A DNA stretch of 64,000 nucleotides from the NCBI RefSeq assembly GCF_009858175.1, contig NZ_CP047393.1:1116001-1180000 (forward strand), read 5' to 3'. Shown piece by piece: positions 31,553 through 39,473 of the stretch. Position 1 is the first letter of the stretch. Every line of letters begins with the position of its first letter. The notes under the pieces are model-generated. The model was given only the letters and a program-made list of their open reading frames with translations. It was not told where the DNA came from and did not search any database. The position numbers and the translations under genes are program-made. Source of the stretch: Pontibacillus sp. HMF3514 (GTDB taxonomy: Bacteria; Bacillota; Bacilli; Bacillales; BH030062).

Positions 31553-33268
31553 ATGGCGAAACATCAATTCCCCTATCATGGTGGCCCTCCAAGCGAGATG
31601 GAAGGGATTAAGGAAAATAGTAACTTTTTACGAGGTACTCTGTTAGATAGTATTCAAGACCCGATCACGGCTAGTATACCTGTAGAAGATACAAAAATCA
31701 TGAAATTCCATGGTAGCTACATGCAAGATGACCGCGATGTGCGAAATGAACGCAAGAAAAAGAAGCTTGAGCCTGCGTATCAATTCATGATACGCATTCG
31801 CGCAGCTGGTGGTGTTGCTACTCCAGAACAATGGCTCGTTATGGATGAGCTAGCAAACACTTACGGAAATAAAACAATGAAGTTAACGACACGGCAAGCG
31901 TTTCAACTACATGGGATTTTAAAGTGGAATATGAAAAATACGATTCAATCGATCGATCAAGCATTAATGGATTCCATAGCGGCATGTGGTGATGTGAACC
32001 GAAATGTAATGAGTAATCCAAACCCATACCAATCCCATATACATTCAGAAGTACAAGAATGGGCACAACAGGTGAGTGACCACCTAACTCCGAGGACCAA
32101 GGCCTATCATGAAATTTGGCTTGATGAAGAAAAAGTAGTCGATAGTCGAGAACCTGAAGAAGTGGAACCGATTTATGGTACGTATTATTTACCACGTAAA
32201 TTTAAAATAGGTGTAGCTGTCCCACCTTCTAACGATGTAGATGTCTATTCGCAGGACCTAGGCTTTATTGCCATCATAGAAGATGGGGAATTAAAAGGTT
32301 TCAATGTTGCGGTTGGTGGGGGAATGGGAATGACCCATGGAGATCCAAATACCTATCCTCAATTAGCTCGTGTCATTGGATTTTGTTCAGCAGAAAATAT
32401 TGTTGATGTCGCAGAGAAAATCGTAACGATACAAAGAGACTATGGAAATCGTTCTGAGCGGAAAAATGCCCGTTTTAAATATACAATCGATAGAAATGGA
32501 ATCGAGTGGTTAAAAGAAGAGTTGAATACTAGATTAGGATGGGCGCTTGAAGAGGCACGCCCTTATTCCTTTGACCATAATGGTGATCGTTATGGGTGGA
32601 TAAAAGGAGAGGATAAATGGCACCTCACTCTATTTATTCAAAATGGACGTATCTTTGATTCAGAGGAAGTTTCTATGATGACAGGCTTACGTGAGATAGC
32701 TAAAGTTCATACAGGCGATTTCAGATTGACTCCTAATCAAAACTTGGTTATTGCTAACGTAACTGAAGAAATGAAAGGTGCTATTCAGGAACTCGTTGAT
32801 CAGTATGGGCTTACCGATGGAAAGCATAATTCAAGTTTACGTCAAAATTCAATGGCCTGTGTATCTATGCCGACTTGTGGTCTAGCTATGGCAGAGGCTG
32901 AACGTTATCTTCCTTCCCTTGTAGATAAAATCGACGATATTCTTGATAAAGCTGGTCTGTCTAATGAAGAAATAACGATACGTATGTCAGGTTGCCCAAA
33001 TGGATGCTCTCGACCTGCATTAGCTGAAATAGCTTTCATTGGTAAGGCTCCAGGAAAGTATAATATGTATCTTGGGGGAGGATTTAAAGGTGATCGATTA
33101 AACAAACTTTACCGAGAAACCATTGGAGAAGAAGAAATTTTAGAAATCTTAAACACGTTATTGTTTGAGTATGCCAAACACCGAGAAGAAAATGAACATT
33201 TCGGTGACTATGTCATTCGCGCAGGTTATGTGAAAGAAGTAAAATCAGGGTTAGACTTTCATGAATAA
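31553..33268 (+). CDS. cysI: assimilatory sulfite reductase (NADPH) hemoprotein subunit, 571 aa
   Basis: ATG 31553 follows GGAGAGTTCGGAG; an in-frame ATG at 31532 lacks a site. [32 protein letters not shown] and [19 protein letters not shown] are the sulfite/siroheme-binding motifs. [16 protein letters not shown] (C-x5-C) and [17 protein letters not shown] (C-x3-C) give the four cysteines of the [4Fe-4S]-siroheme centre. It reduces sulfite to sulfide by six electrons. It is the last gene of the operon and is followed by a hairpin at 33324. Confidence 0.95.
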   Translation: MAKHQFPYHGGPPSEMEGIKENSNFLRGTLLDSIQDPITASIPVEDTKIMKFHGSYMQDDRDVRNERKKKKLEPAYQFMIRIRAAGGVATPEQWLVMDELANTYGNKTMKLTTRQAFQLHGILKWNMKNTIQSIDQALMDSIAACGDVNRNVMSNPNPYQSHIHSEVQEWAQQVSDHLTPRTKAYHEIWLDEEKVVDSREPEEVEPIYGTYYLPRKFKIGVAVPPSNDVDVYSQDLGFIAIIEDGELKGFNVAVGGGMGMTHGDPNTYPQLARVIGFCSAENIVDVAEKIVTIQRDYGNRSERKNARFKYTIDRNGIEWLKEELNTRLGWALEEARPYSFDHNGDRYGWIKGEDKWHLTLFIQNGRIFDSEEVSMMTGLREIAKVHTGDFRLTPNQNLVIANVTEEMKGAIQELVDQYGLTDGKHNSSLRQNSMACVSMPTCGLAMAEAERYLPSLVDKIDDILDKAGLSNEEITIRMSGCPNGCSRPALAEIAFIGKAPGKYNMYLGGGFKGDRLNKLYRETIGEEEILEILNTLLFEYAKHREENEHFGDYVIRAGYVKEVKSGLDFHE

Positions 33269-33323
33269 AGTGTAAGCTTAGAATCAACGTAACACATAAA
33301 GTGATAACCCTCCTTAGAAGAGT

Positions 33324-33376
33324 GGCTGACCCCCGGTGCAGTATCGAACGTACTAGGGGGCAGGCGCCTTTTTTCT
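33324..33376 (+). terminator. operon-end hairpin with T-run
   Basis: CTGACCCCC pairs with GGGGGCAG (one bulge), then GCGCCTTTTTT. The inner text GGTGCAGTATCGAACGTACT parallels the hairpin at 21961 upstream of sat. Confidence 0.75.
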
Positions 33377-33472
33377 ATCATATCTAGTAATATCTATCGA
33401 TGCCCTATTCTTTTCCCTTCCTTTTTTTAGTACAATATAAATATAAGTCAGTTAAAAATGTGAGGTCTTTAT

Positions 33473-33640
33473 GTGGAATTGAAGAGCTTAGAGAGTGAAA
33501 TCAAACAATTACAGATGAGATTATATGATATAGGTAAAGAGAAGCAACAATACTCTAGTGGAGAAATTCTTAAACTGAGCGAAGAGTTAGATAAGAAGAT
33601 TATCCTTTATCAAAAGCTGCAATATAGCATCAATAATTAA
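33473..33640 (+). CDS. Spo0E-family aspartyl-phosphate phosphatase, 55 aa
   Basis: GTG 33473 follows TGAGGTC. The peptide is a helical hairpin: LKSLESEIKQLQMRLYDIG, then GEILKLSEELDKKIILYQKLQ, which carries S-x-x-LD-x-x-x-x-x-Y of the Spo0E family. The first position after Ser is Glu, not Gln. Members dephosphorylate Spo0A-P or related regulators. It lies 70 bases upstream of a histidine kinase gene on the same strand, so opposing activities may share control. Confidence 0.75.
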   Translation: MELKSLESEIKQLQMRLYDIGKEKQQYSSGEILKLSEELDKKIILYQKLQYSINN

Positions 33641-33711
33641 CGCTTATATAAATATTTCTCCAGTGACGACGAATGGTCAATTTTCACAGCTGGTTGCTAG
33701 GGGCGTGAAGA

Positions 33712-35301
33712 ATGAGTAGTTTTGAAACCTACATAGAAAATTCTAAAAGAAATTGTTCAGAACTGTATGGGTTAGACCCAGAAGCTACACCAAAATTGAA
33801 AATGAAACATACTCAGGAAGAGCTAGAGCAGAAAAAAGAAATCTTCTCAAGTGTTTTAGATGTCGTTAAGCACTTTATGCAAAAGCTAATCTATTATATG
33901 GATGGGACGCCAACGCTTGTAATTATAACAGATCATGAAGGCTGCGTGCTTGATATATATGGAGATCCGAGTATAAAAGAAATGGTCGATGCTATTGATC
34001 TTAGAGTGGGAGTTCGGTTTATAGAAGAAGAAGTTGGAACCAATTCGGTAACTCTAGCTTTGAGACATGAAGAACCTATTGCTTTAAAAGGAACTGACCA
34101 TTACCAGCAAACGTTATCAGGCGTTGCTTGTTATTCAGCTCCTTTCACCTATTCAGATGAGGGAGGACTTGGAGGAACGGTCTCGACGATGACACTAATT
34201 GACTACGCCAGTCAGTTTCACCTTGGGCTTCTTTCGTCTGCGGTTGATTCTATTGAGAGAGAGCTACAATTACAGAAGCAAAACCAACAACTTCAATTAT
34301 TAAATCAGGTATTAATTAATTCTACTCCATTAGGTATCGTGATGACCGATAACCATGGAGATGTCTTGGAGTATAATACTGCCGCAGAAGAAATAACAGA
34401 GGTTTCTAAAGAATCTATAGATGATAAAGGGATCGGTCAAGTTAAAGAAATTCAAGTCTACATAAATCAAGTCTTAGAGCATGGACAAAAGGTCGAGAAT
34501 CAAGAGATCACTTTGGAAGTGATAGATGGACCATCGAAAGAGTGTCATTTAGATGTGTTCCCTCTATATAGTGAAGGTCAAATCATTGGAGCTTTTGCCC
34601 AATTTCGGGATATGACCCAATACCATGAACTTCAAAAACAAGTGGTTGAATCTGAAAAACTATCTGCAATAGGGAAGTTGGGAACGGGGCTAGCACATGA
34701 AATTCGAAACCCACTCACTTCGATTATGGGGTTAACTCAATTACTGCAAGAAAATAACCAACAAAATAAATATCTTGAAATTATAAATGACGAATTGGAA
34801 AGAATGGCAAGTTTGGTCAATCAGTTCGTGATCTTAGGGAAACCAACAGATATTCAGCGTGAAACCTGTGATGTAAATAAACTTCTAACCAACACGGTTG
34901 AATTGATGAAAAGTAACACACGTTTGCAAAACAGCTCGATTACGTTTCATCCATCTCAATTCAACCTTAAAACTCAGATTGATCCATCCAAAATTAAACA
35001 GGTCTTGATCAATTTCATTAAGAATGCGTTGGAAGCGATGCCGGATGGTGGAGAAGTTGTAGTAGATTCGGCTTTACTAGAGGAAACTGAAGAGGTCCAC
35101 ATCTCTATTCAGGATAATGGAGAGGGGATGACAGAAGAAGAGGTCAGCCAATTAGGCAAGCTCTTTTTCACAACGAAAGAAAGCGGAATTGGAATGGGAT
35201 TACCCATTTGCTTTGATATCGTAAAAGCCCACCAGGGAAGAGTTGAATATGATTCACAAAAAGGACAAGGGACATGCGTTCATTTGTATCTTCCTGTCTG
35301 A
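33712..35301 (+). CDS. GAF-PAS sensor histidine kinase, 529 aa
   Basis: ATG 33712 follows TAGGGGCGTGAAGA. No membrane segments, so it is cytosolic. Residues about 60-185 form a GAF-type sensor like that of AcoR (TDHEGCVLDIYGD, GTNSVTLALRHEEPIALKG, GVACYSAPF). Residues 200-310 are a PAS domain (LGIVMTDNHGDVLEYNTAAEEI). HisKA has GLAHEIRNPLTSIMG with phospho-His at residue 329. The ATPase has NFIKNALEAMPDGG, DNGEGM and FFTTKESGIGMGLPI. No response regulator is adjacent. Orphan soluble kinases of this form feed Spo0F in Bacillus; that role is inferred, supported by the Spo0E gene just upstream. Confidence 0.88.
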   Translation: MSSFETYIENSKRNCSELYGLDPEATPKLKMKHTQEELEQKKEIFSSVLDVVKHFMQKLIYYMDGTPTLVIITDHEGCVLDIYGDPSIKEMVDAIDLRVGVRFIEEEVGTNSVTLALRHEEPIALKGTDHYQQTLSGVACYSAPFTYSDEGGLGGTVSTMTLIDYASQFHLGLLSSAVDSIERELQLQKQNQQLQLLNQVLINSTPLGIVMTDNHGDVLEYNTAAEEITEVSKESIDDKGIGQVKEIQVYINQVLEHGQKVENQEITLEVIDGPSKECHLDVFPLYSEGQIIGAFAQFRDMTQYHELQKQVVESEKLSAIGKLGTGLAHEIRNPLTSIMGLTQLLQENNQQNKYLEIINDELERMASLVNQFVILGKPTDIQRETCDVNKLLTNTVELMKSNTRLQNSSITFHPSQFNLKTQIDPSKIKQVLINFIKNALEAMPDGGEVVVDSALLEETEEVHISIQDNGEGMTEEEVSQLGKLFFTTKESGIGMGLPICFDIVKAHQGRVEYDSQKGQGTCVHLYLPV

Positions 35302-35322
35302 TAATTATGCAAGCACTTTTAA

Positions 35323-35354
35323 AAAAGCTGAGGTATAGAAAACCTCAGCTTTTG
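35323..35354. terminator. bidirectional terminator between convergent genes
   Basis: AAAAGCTGAGGT (35323-35334 region) pairs with ACCTCAGCTTTT ending at 35353. It serves the kinase gene and the thiosulfate operon on the other strand. Confidence 0.85.
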
Positions 35355-36470
35355 TTAATCTAAATCTAGCTTTTGAAATAACAATAATGGCATTTTAAAG
35401 ATATATGCTGTTGCGATGAAGACACCAAGTATCATTCCAACCACAACGATGATGCTGCTGAGAGAAAGTCCTCCTAAACCAGGGATGACATTAGCAATGT
35501 TACAGCCTGGTGCAAGACGGGAGGATATGCCCATGATTAAGCCGCCACCAATTGCGTAAGGAAGGCGTCTTGCTTTTGGATAACGGATCTTGAAGCTCTT
35601 GCTTAATAGAGCAGAGATGAAGGCACCGACAATCATGAAGATGATGAGGGTTTCTTCAGGTCCAAGACCGATCGTTGGGAAGTCTGCAAACATTTGATTT
35701 AAATACGTATTGTTGTACACAAAATCCTCACCAAACACGAATGAGAGGGCTACCCCTGCAATGCGTGTTTCGGGTCCAGTAATACTAATGGTAGACAACA
35801 ATATAAACTGCAATGTCGCAACGACACCGAGTAAAAACGCCACAAGACGAATATCCCAATGCGATTTTGTTAGTGGATTGCCTTTAAGGTCTTGAACGGA
35901 ATCCTTCACTCCTTGCATAACACCTTTAAAGCCAAATTGGCGGATCGTAATAAATAACATAAATCCAACAAAGACTAAAGGTAAAAGAAGGTAGGGAAGA
36001 TTCAACTGATAAAAGGAAAAGCCATTTTCGGTTGCCTGAAGGGGCTGCTGTACCGCAGCTCCCCATGGATCATAGATTAGGGCAAACAAAATATTTCCTG
36101 CTAGCATACTAGCAATAACAATCCAAAACTGAATATATCCCATTCCTGCTCGGTAAAGCGCACCAGAGGCACAGCTGCCTGCAATGGTCATGCCAATACC
36201 AAATAAAACGCCACCGATCAGGTTCATCCCACTAACCGGAACAGACCAAACCTGACCAATGTTCGCCCAACCGAATGTTAGGGCTAATCCCCAACCGATA
36301 AGGGCCGTAGCAATTAAAACCAAGACCCCTTTTCCGATGCGACTGTCACGAACGCTAATAAAATCACGAACAGAAGCCACAAAACAGAAATCAGCTTTTT
36401 GGATGAGAAATCCATATAAAAAGCCAAAAACGGCTGCGAGGATAAAATTGTCAATTAGGAAAAACTCCAT
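35355..36470 (-). CDS. tsuA: thiosulfate transporter, YeeE/YedE family, 371 aa
   Basis: ATG 36470 starts a protein of about nine or ten membrane helices. LIQKADFCFVASVRD carries the first conserved Cys, GIGMTIAGSCASGALYRAG the second, and GISSRLAPGCNIANVIPGL the third. These three cysteines line the pore of characterised TsuA and relay thiosulfate by S-H contacts. It is the last gene of a minus-strand operon with TusA and rhodanese genes. It likely brings in thiosulfate as an extra sulfur source. Confidence 0.9.
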   Translation of the reverse strand: MEFFLIDNFILAAVFGFLYGFLIQKADFCFVASVRDFISVRDSRIGKGVLVLIATALIGWGLALTFGWANIGQVWSVPVSGMNLIGGVLFGIGMTIAGSCASGALYRAGMGYIQFWIVIASMLAGNILFALIYDPWGAAVQQPLQATENGFSFYQLNLPYLLLPLVFVGFMLFITIRQFGFKGVMQGVKDSVQDLKGNPLTKSHWDIRLVAFLLGVVATLQFILLSTISITGPETRIAGVALSFVFGEDFVYNNTYLNQMFADFPTIGLGPEETLIIFMIVGAFISALLSKSFKIRYPKARRLPYAIGGGLIMGISSRLAPGCNIANVIPGLGGLSLSSIIVVVGMILGVFIATAYIFKMPLLLFQKLDLD

Positions 36471-36479
36471 ACGATCACC

Positions 36480-36734
36480 TTACAACTTCTTTAAATAAAT
36501 TTTGTAAATACCGTTCTCTTCTACAATACCAAGCACTTCTGCAAGTTTGTTCATTTTAACAGCAGAAGGGATTGTTTTGGTTGCAATAGAATGGTCTGTC
36601 TCCTCAACAACAACCTCACCTGGCTTTGCTTTTTTCAATGCTTTAAGTGCGATGTTTAATGTGTGAGGGCAAACTTCGCCAATACCGTCCACTGTATGAT
36701 CAATCTGAATGTCTTTTAACTCTTCTGTACTCAT
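36480..36734 (-). CDS. TusA-family sulfur carrier (YeeD/TsuB-like), 84 aa
   Basis: ATG 36734, overlapping nothing and only 2 bases after the rhodanese gene. DHTVDGIGEVCPHTLNIALKAL has the TusA-family catalytic Cys; the usual CPxP is CPHT here, with the second Pro replaced by Thr. The strand-helix pattern and length are normal. TusA-like proteins next to TsuA (TsuB) are needed for thiosulfate uptake in known systems, handing on the sulfane sulfur. Confidence 0.88.
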   Translation of the reverse strand: MSTEELKDIQIDHTVDGIGEVCPHTLNIALKALKKAKPGEVVVEETDHSIATKTIPSAVKMNKLAEVLGIVEENGIYKIYLKKL

Positions 36735-36736
36735 GC

Positions 36737-37117
36737 TTATTCCTCCTCTGAGGTGGTTTTATAAATCTCTGAAACTTCTTTCACGATGTTGGTTTCACCA
36801 GTTTCGATCTTACCTTGCCACTCGAGCATACCGCCTTCGTAGTTGCTGACAGATTCAATACCGTTCATCTTAAAAAATTTAGCAACTTCCTGGCTTCGAC
36901 GACCACTACGACAAATGAATACGTAGTCTTGGTCTTTGTTAAACTCATCGATCAAGTCCACAATTTCACTCATCGGAATTAACGGAATCCCTGGAATGTG
37001 ACCTTCAACATATTCTTCATACTCGCGAACATCTAATAAAATCTTTGGTGTGGGATGGTCTACGAGTTTTTGTAATTCAGGATAGTCGATTTGATTAATT
37101 CCTTCTAGTTCCTTCAT
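36737..37117 (-). CDS. rhodanese-like domain protein, 126 aa
   Basis: ATG 37117 with AGGTGATTGG upstream, 8 bases after the next gene upstream. One rhodanese domain: KILLDVREYEEYVEGHIPGIPLIPMSEI, FICRSGRRSQEVAKFF with the active Cys in CRSGRR, then NYEGGMLEWQG. It should accept sulfane sulfur from thiosulfate or TusA in the cytosol. A 25-residue acidic tail follows the domain. Confidence 0.9.
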   Translation of the reverse strand: MKELEGINQIDYPELQKLVDHPTPKILLDVREYEEYVEGHIPGIPLIPMSEIVDLIDEFNKDQDYVFICRSGRRSQEVAKFFKMNGIESVSNYEGGMLEWQGKIETGETNIVKEVSEIYKTTSEEE

Positions 37118-37125
37118 CCAATCAC

Positions 37126-38049
37126 CTACTTTTCAATTGGTGCTTCTGCTGTATTACCCCATTGAGCCCAAGAACCTTCATAAGGACTTACTTTTTCATA
37201 GCCTAATAGACGAAGAGTGAAATACGTGTGAGCGCCACGTACGTTCGTTTGGCAATACGGCACAACTTTTTTATCTTTTACAATTCCAGCGCTTTCGAAT
37301 TGTTTAAGAAGTTCTTTATTCGACTTGAATACAGGAACTCCATCTTCGTTTTTCGTAATGGAATTCTTCCATTCTAAATGAACAGCACCAGGAATATGGC
37401 CACCGCGGTCGGCACGTACTTTTTCACCTGTATACTCAGCATCAGAACGTGTATCTAGAAGCACAACGTCATCGCTTTTTAGATTGTTTTTCACTTCTTC
37501 TTGAGATGATTGAAGTTCTTTATTTGCAGAAGCTTGGAAGTTCCCTTTTGTTGGGTTCGCTTTTCCAGTAGCGACTTCATTACCGGCGTTTAACCAAGCT
37601 TGATAGCCACCATTTAAAATTTTAACGTTTTGATGACCGAAATACTCTAATGCATAGAAAAGACGAGCTGCTCCTAAGCTATTTCCTCCATCATAGACAA
37701 CGACTGTGGAATCATTATTAATTCCAATGTTTTGCATAGATTCTGTAAATGTTTTTCCGTCAGCTAAGAATCCATCAACCTTATAATCTTTACGTGTTAA
37801 GTCTCCCCAAGTCATATTTACTGCTCCAGGGATATGCCCAGCTTCAAAGCCTTCCCCGCGCATATCAACAAATTGAATGTTTTCATCATCTTTGTGTTCC
37901 TTGACCCAGGACGCTTCGACTAATAAATCGCCATTTGCGTAACCTTCCTCTTCAGAGCTTGCATTCGTGTCCTGGTTACTTGAACACCCTGCAATAAAAA
38001 TTCCTAGTAATAAACTAAGGATTGCTAAACTTTTCTTCTTTATATTCAT
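37126..38049 (-). CDS. two-domain rhodanese (thiosulfate sulfurtransferase) lipoprotein, 307 aa
   Basis: ATG 38049 begins a signal with lipobox Ile-Ala-Gly-Cys near residue 22, so it is tethered outside the membrane. Two rhodanese domains follow. The first (FVDMRGEGFEAGHIPGAVNM, VVYDGGNSLGAARLFYAL) has Asp-Gly in place of the active Cys and is inactive, as usual. The second (LLDTRSDAEYTGEKV, VVPYCQTNVRGAHTYFTLRLLGY) has the active Cys in CQTNVRGA. It probably works on thiosulfate near the TsuA channel. It is the first gene of the four-gene operon. Confidence 0.9.
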   Translation of the reverse strand: MNIKKKSLAILSLLLGIFIAGCSSNQDTNASSEEEGYANGDLLVEASWVKEHKDDENIQFVDMRGEGFEAGHIPGAVNMTWGDLTRKDYKVDGFLADGKTFTESMQNIGINNDSTVVVYDGGNSLGAARLFYALEYFGHQNVKILNGGYQAWLNAGNEVATGKANPTKGNFQASANKELQSSQEEVKNNLKSDDVVLLDTRSDAEYTGEKVRADRGGHIPGAVHLEWKNSITKNEDGVPVFKSNKELLKQFESAGIVKDKKVVPYCQTNVRGAHTYFTLRLLGYEKVSPYEGSWAQWGNTAEAPIEK

Positions 38050-38201
38050 GCTGTTTTCCCCCTAAATGTCATGTGTTGCAACCGATAGTAACATTATCCC
38101 GATAATTTTACAAGGGATTAAAAACAAAGTAAACTTATATGAATTAATATATATAATGTGTTAAAATAATTTTTGTTACTTTTTATGAAGGAGAGACCAA
38201 C

Positions 38202-39215
38202 ATGTTGCAACGTTTAATGTTAAGTCTAATTATGCCGTTATGCTTAGTGCTTACAGGTTGTGCGATGGTGACCCAAGCAGATTTAGAGAAACAAAATGGA
38301 GCAGGAAAATTAACGAATGTTCAATATTACGTTCCAAGTGAACAAGATAACAAAATTTCAATTATTGATATTCCAAGCAGTAAAGTGGTTGGAGAAATTA
38401 AAACAGGTAAGAAACCAGCAAATGTTGTGTTCAGTAGCACGATGAGGAATGCATACGTAGCCAACCAAAATAGCAGTACTGTCGGGGTAATTGATACCAA
38501 GTCATTAAAGATGACTAAAGAAATTGAAGTGGGACCACGACCACATGGAGTGGCCTTAACTCCGGATAACAAAAAGCTTTATGTTACTACGGTAGGAGAT
38601 CGATATGTTTATGTGATCGATACAGAGAAGGAAAAAGTAGTTAACAAGATTGATATGGGATCTGGAGCGAAAACGAATTATTTAGCTCTTCATGAAGGTC
38701 GTATTTTTGTAAGTGACCATGAAAACAATCGCATTTATGTTGTTGAAAATAATAAGAAAGTCGACACACTTGAAACGAAGCAAACACCACGTGTCGTAAG
38801 AACGAATCAAGATGGTAGTAAGTTGTATGTCGCTTCAGCCGGAAGCAGTACGATTGAGGTATTTGATACGAAAAGCTTGAAAAAAGATAAAGAGGTTCAA
38901 GTAGGTGAGGGCGCAACAGATTTTGTGCTGAAAGAGGATGGAACACAGCTTGTATCGACCAATATGGAAGCAGGTAGTGTGACCATTAAGGACCTAAAAT
39001 CTAATAAAACGCTTAAGACGATTGAAGGACTTGAATCACCAAAGCATATTTCCTTCAACCGAAAACAAACCAAAGCCTATGTTACGTTAAATGGTACGAA
39101 TAAAGTTGCTGTAATAGATATGGAGAAACAAGAAGTCATTGAAACCATTGAAGTTGGTGAAGCTCCTCATGGAATTGAGATAAAAGCTTTACCTGGTATT
39201 GGTGGAAGTTGTTAA
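38202..39215 (+). CDS. YncE-like beta-propeller lipoprotein, 337 aa
   Basis: ATG 38202 behind AAGGAGAGACC. The signal ends in Leu-Thr-Gly-Cys at residue 20. The mature protein is a seven-bladed YVTN propeller; repeats such as VGVIDTKSLKMTKEIEVGPRPHGVALTPDNKKLYVTT, VYVIDTEKEKVV and VAVIDMEKQEVIETIEVGEAPHGIE recur about every 42 residues. It lies divergent to the thiosulfate operon. The tail GGSC holds a last Cys. No ligand can be predicted. Confidence 0.85.
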   Translation: MLQRLMLSLIMPLCLVLTGCAMVTQADLEKQNGAGKLTNVQYYVPSEQDNKISIIDIPSSKVVGEIKTGKKPANVVFSSTMRNAYVANQNSSTVGVIDTKSLKMTKEIEVGPRPHGVALTPDNKKLYVTTVGDRYVYVIDTEKEKVVNKIDMGSGAKTNYLALHEGRIFVSDHENNRIYVVENNKKVDTLETKQTPRVVRTNQDGSKLYVASAGSSTIEVFDTKSLKKDKEVQVGEGATDFVLKEDGTQLVSTNMEAGSVTIKDLKSNKTLKTIEGLESPKHISFNRKQTKAYVTLNGTNKVAVIDMEKQEVIETIEVGEAPHGIEIKALPGIGGSC

Positions 39216-39252
39216 GAGTTTTCTTAATAGCTAGATAAGTTGATAGAAAATG

Positions 39253-39287
39253 AAAAAAGCTGACTCCTTTATGAGTCAGCTTTTTGT
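39253..39287 (+). terminator. intrinsic terminator
   Basis: AAAAAAGCTGACTC pairs with GAGTCAGCTTTTT around a 6-base loop. Confidence 0.88.
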
Positions 39288-39391
39288 ATGAAGAGTTTTA
39301 TAATCATGGATGTTGCTCAACATATTCCTTGATTTTACTGTATGGCATATTAAGAGCCTTTTGTTCGTCTCCAATATTTTTTATTAAAGGT

Positions 39392-39442
39392 GTTCGACAA
39401 ATATCGGGGAGTGACAGGCACCTGTCGTTTCGTGATAAACTA
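39392..39442 (+). repeat. GTGCCTGTCACC-type palindromic repeat, right half
   Basis: TTCGACAAATATCGGGGAGTGACAGGCACCT matches the right half of the repeats at 50666 and 54891 (CGACAAAATTTGGGGGATGACAGGCAC). It ends about 30 bases upstream of the helicase start region. A truncated open frame on the minus strand (SKIKEYVEQHP) stops next to it. Confidence 0.65.
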
Positions 39443-39473
39443 TTATCACATCAATTTATTAGGACGTGTAAGC

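Noticed and set aside
39296-39390. Minus-strand frame ending SKIKEYVEQHP
   Set aside because: It is cut off by the palindromic repeat and lacks a start; at most a short gene remnant.
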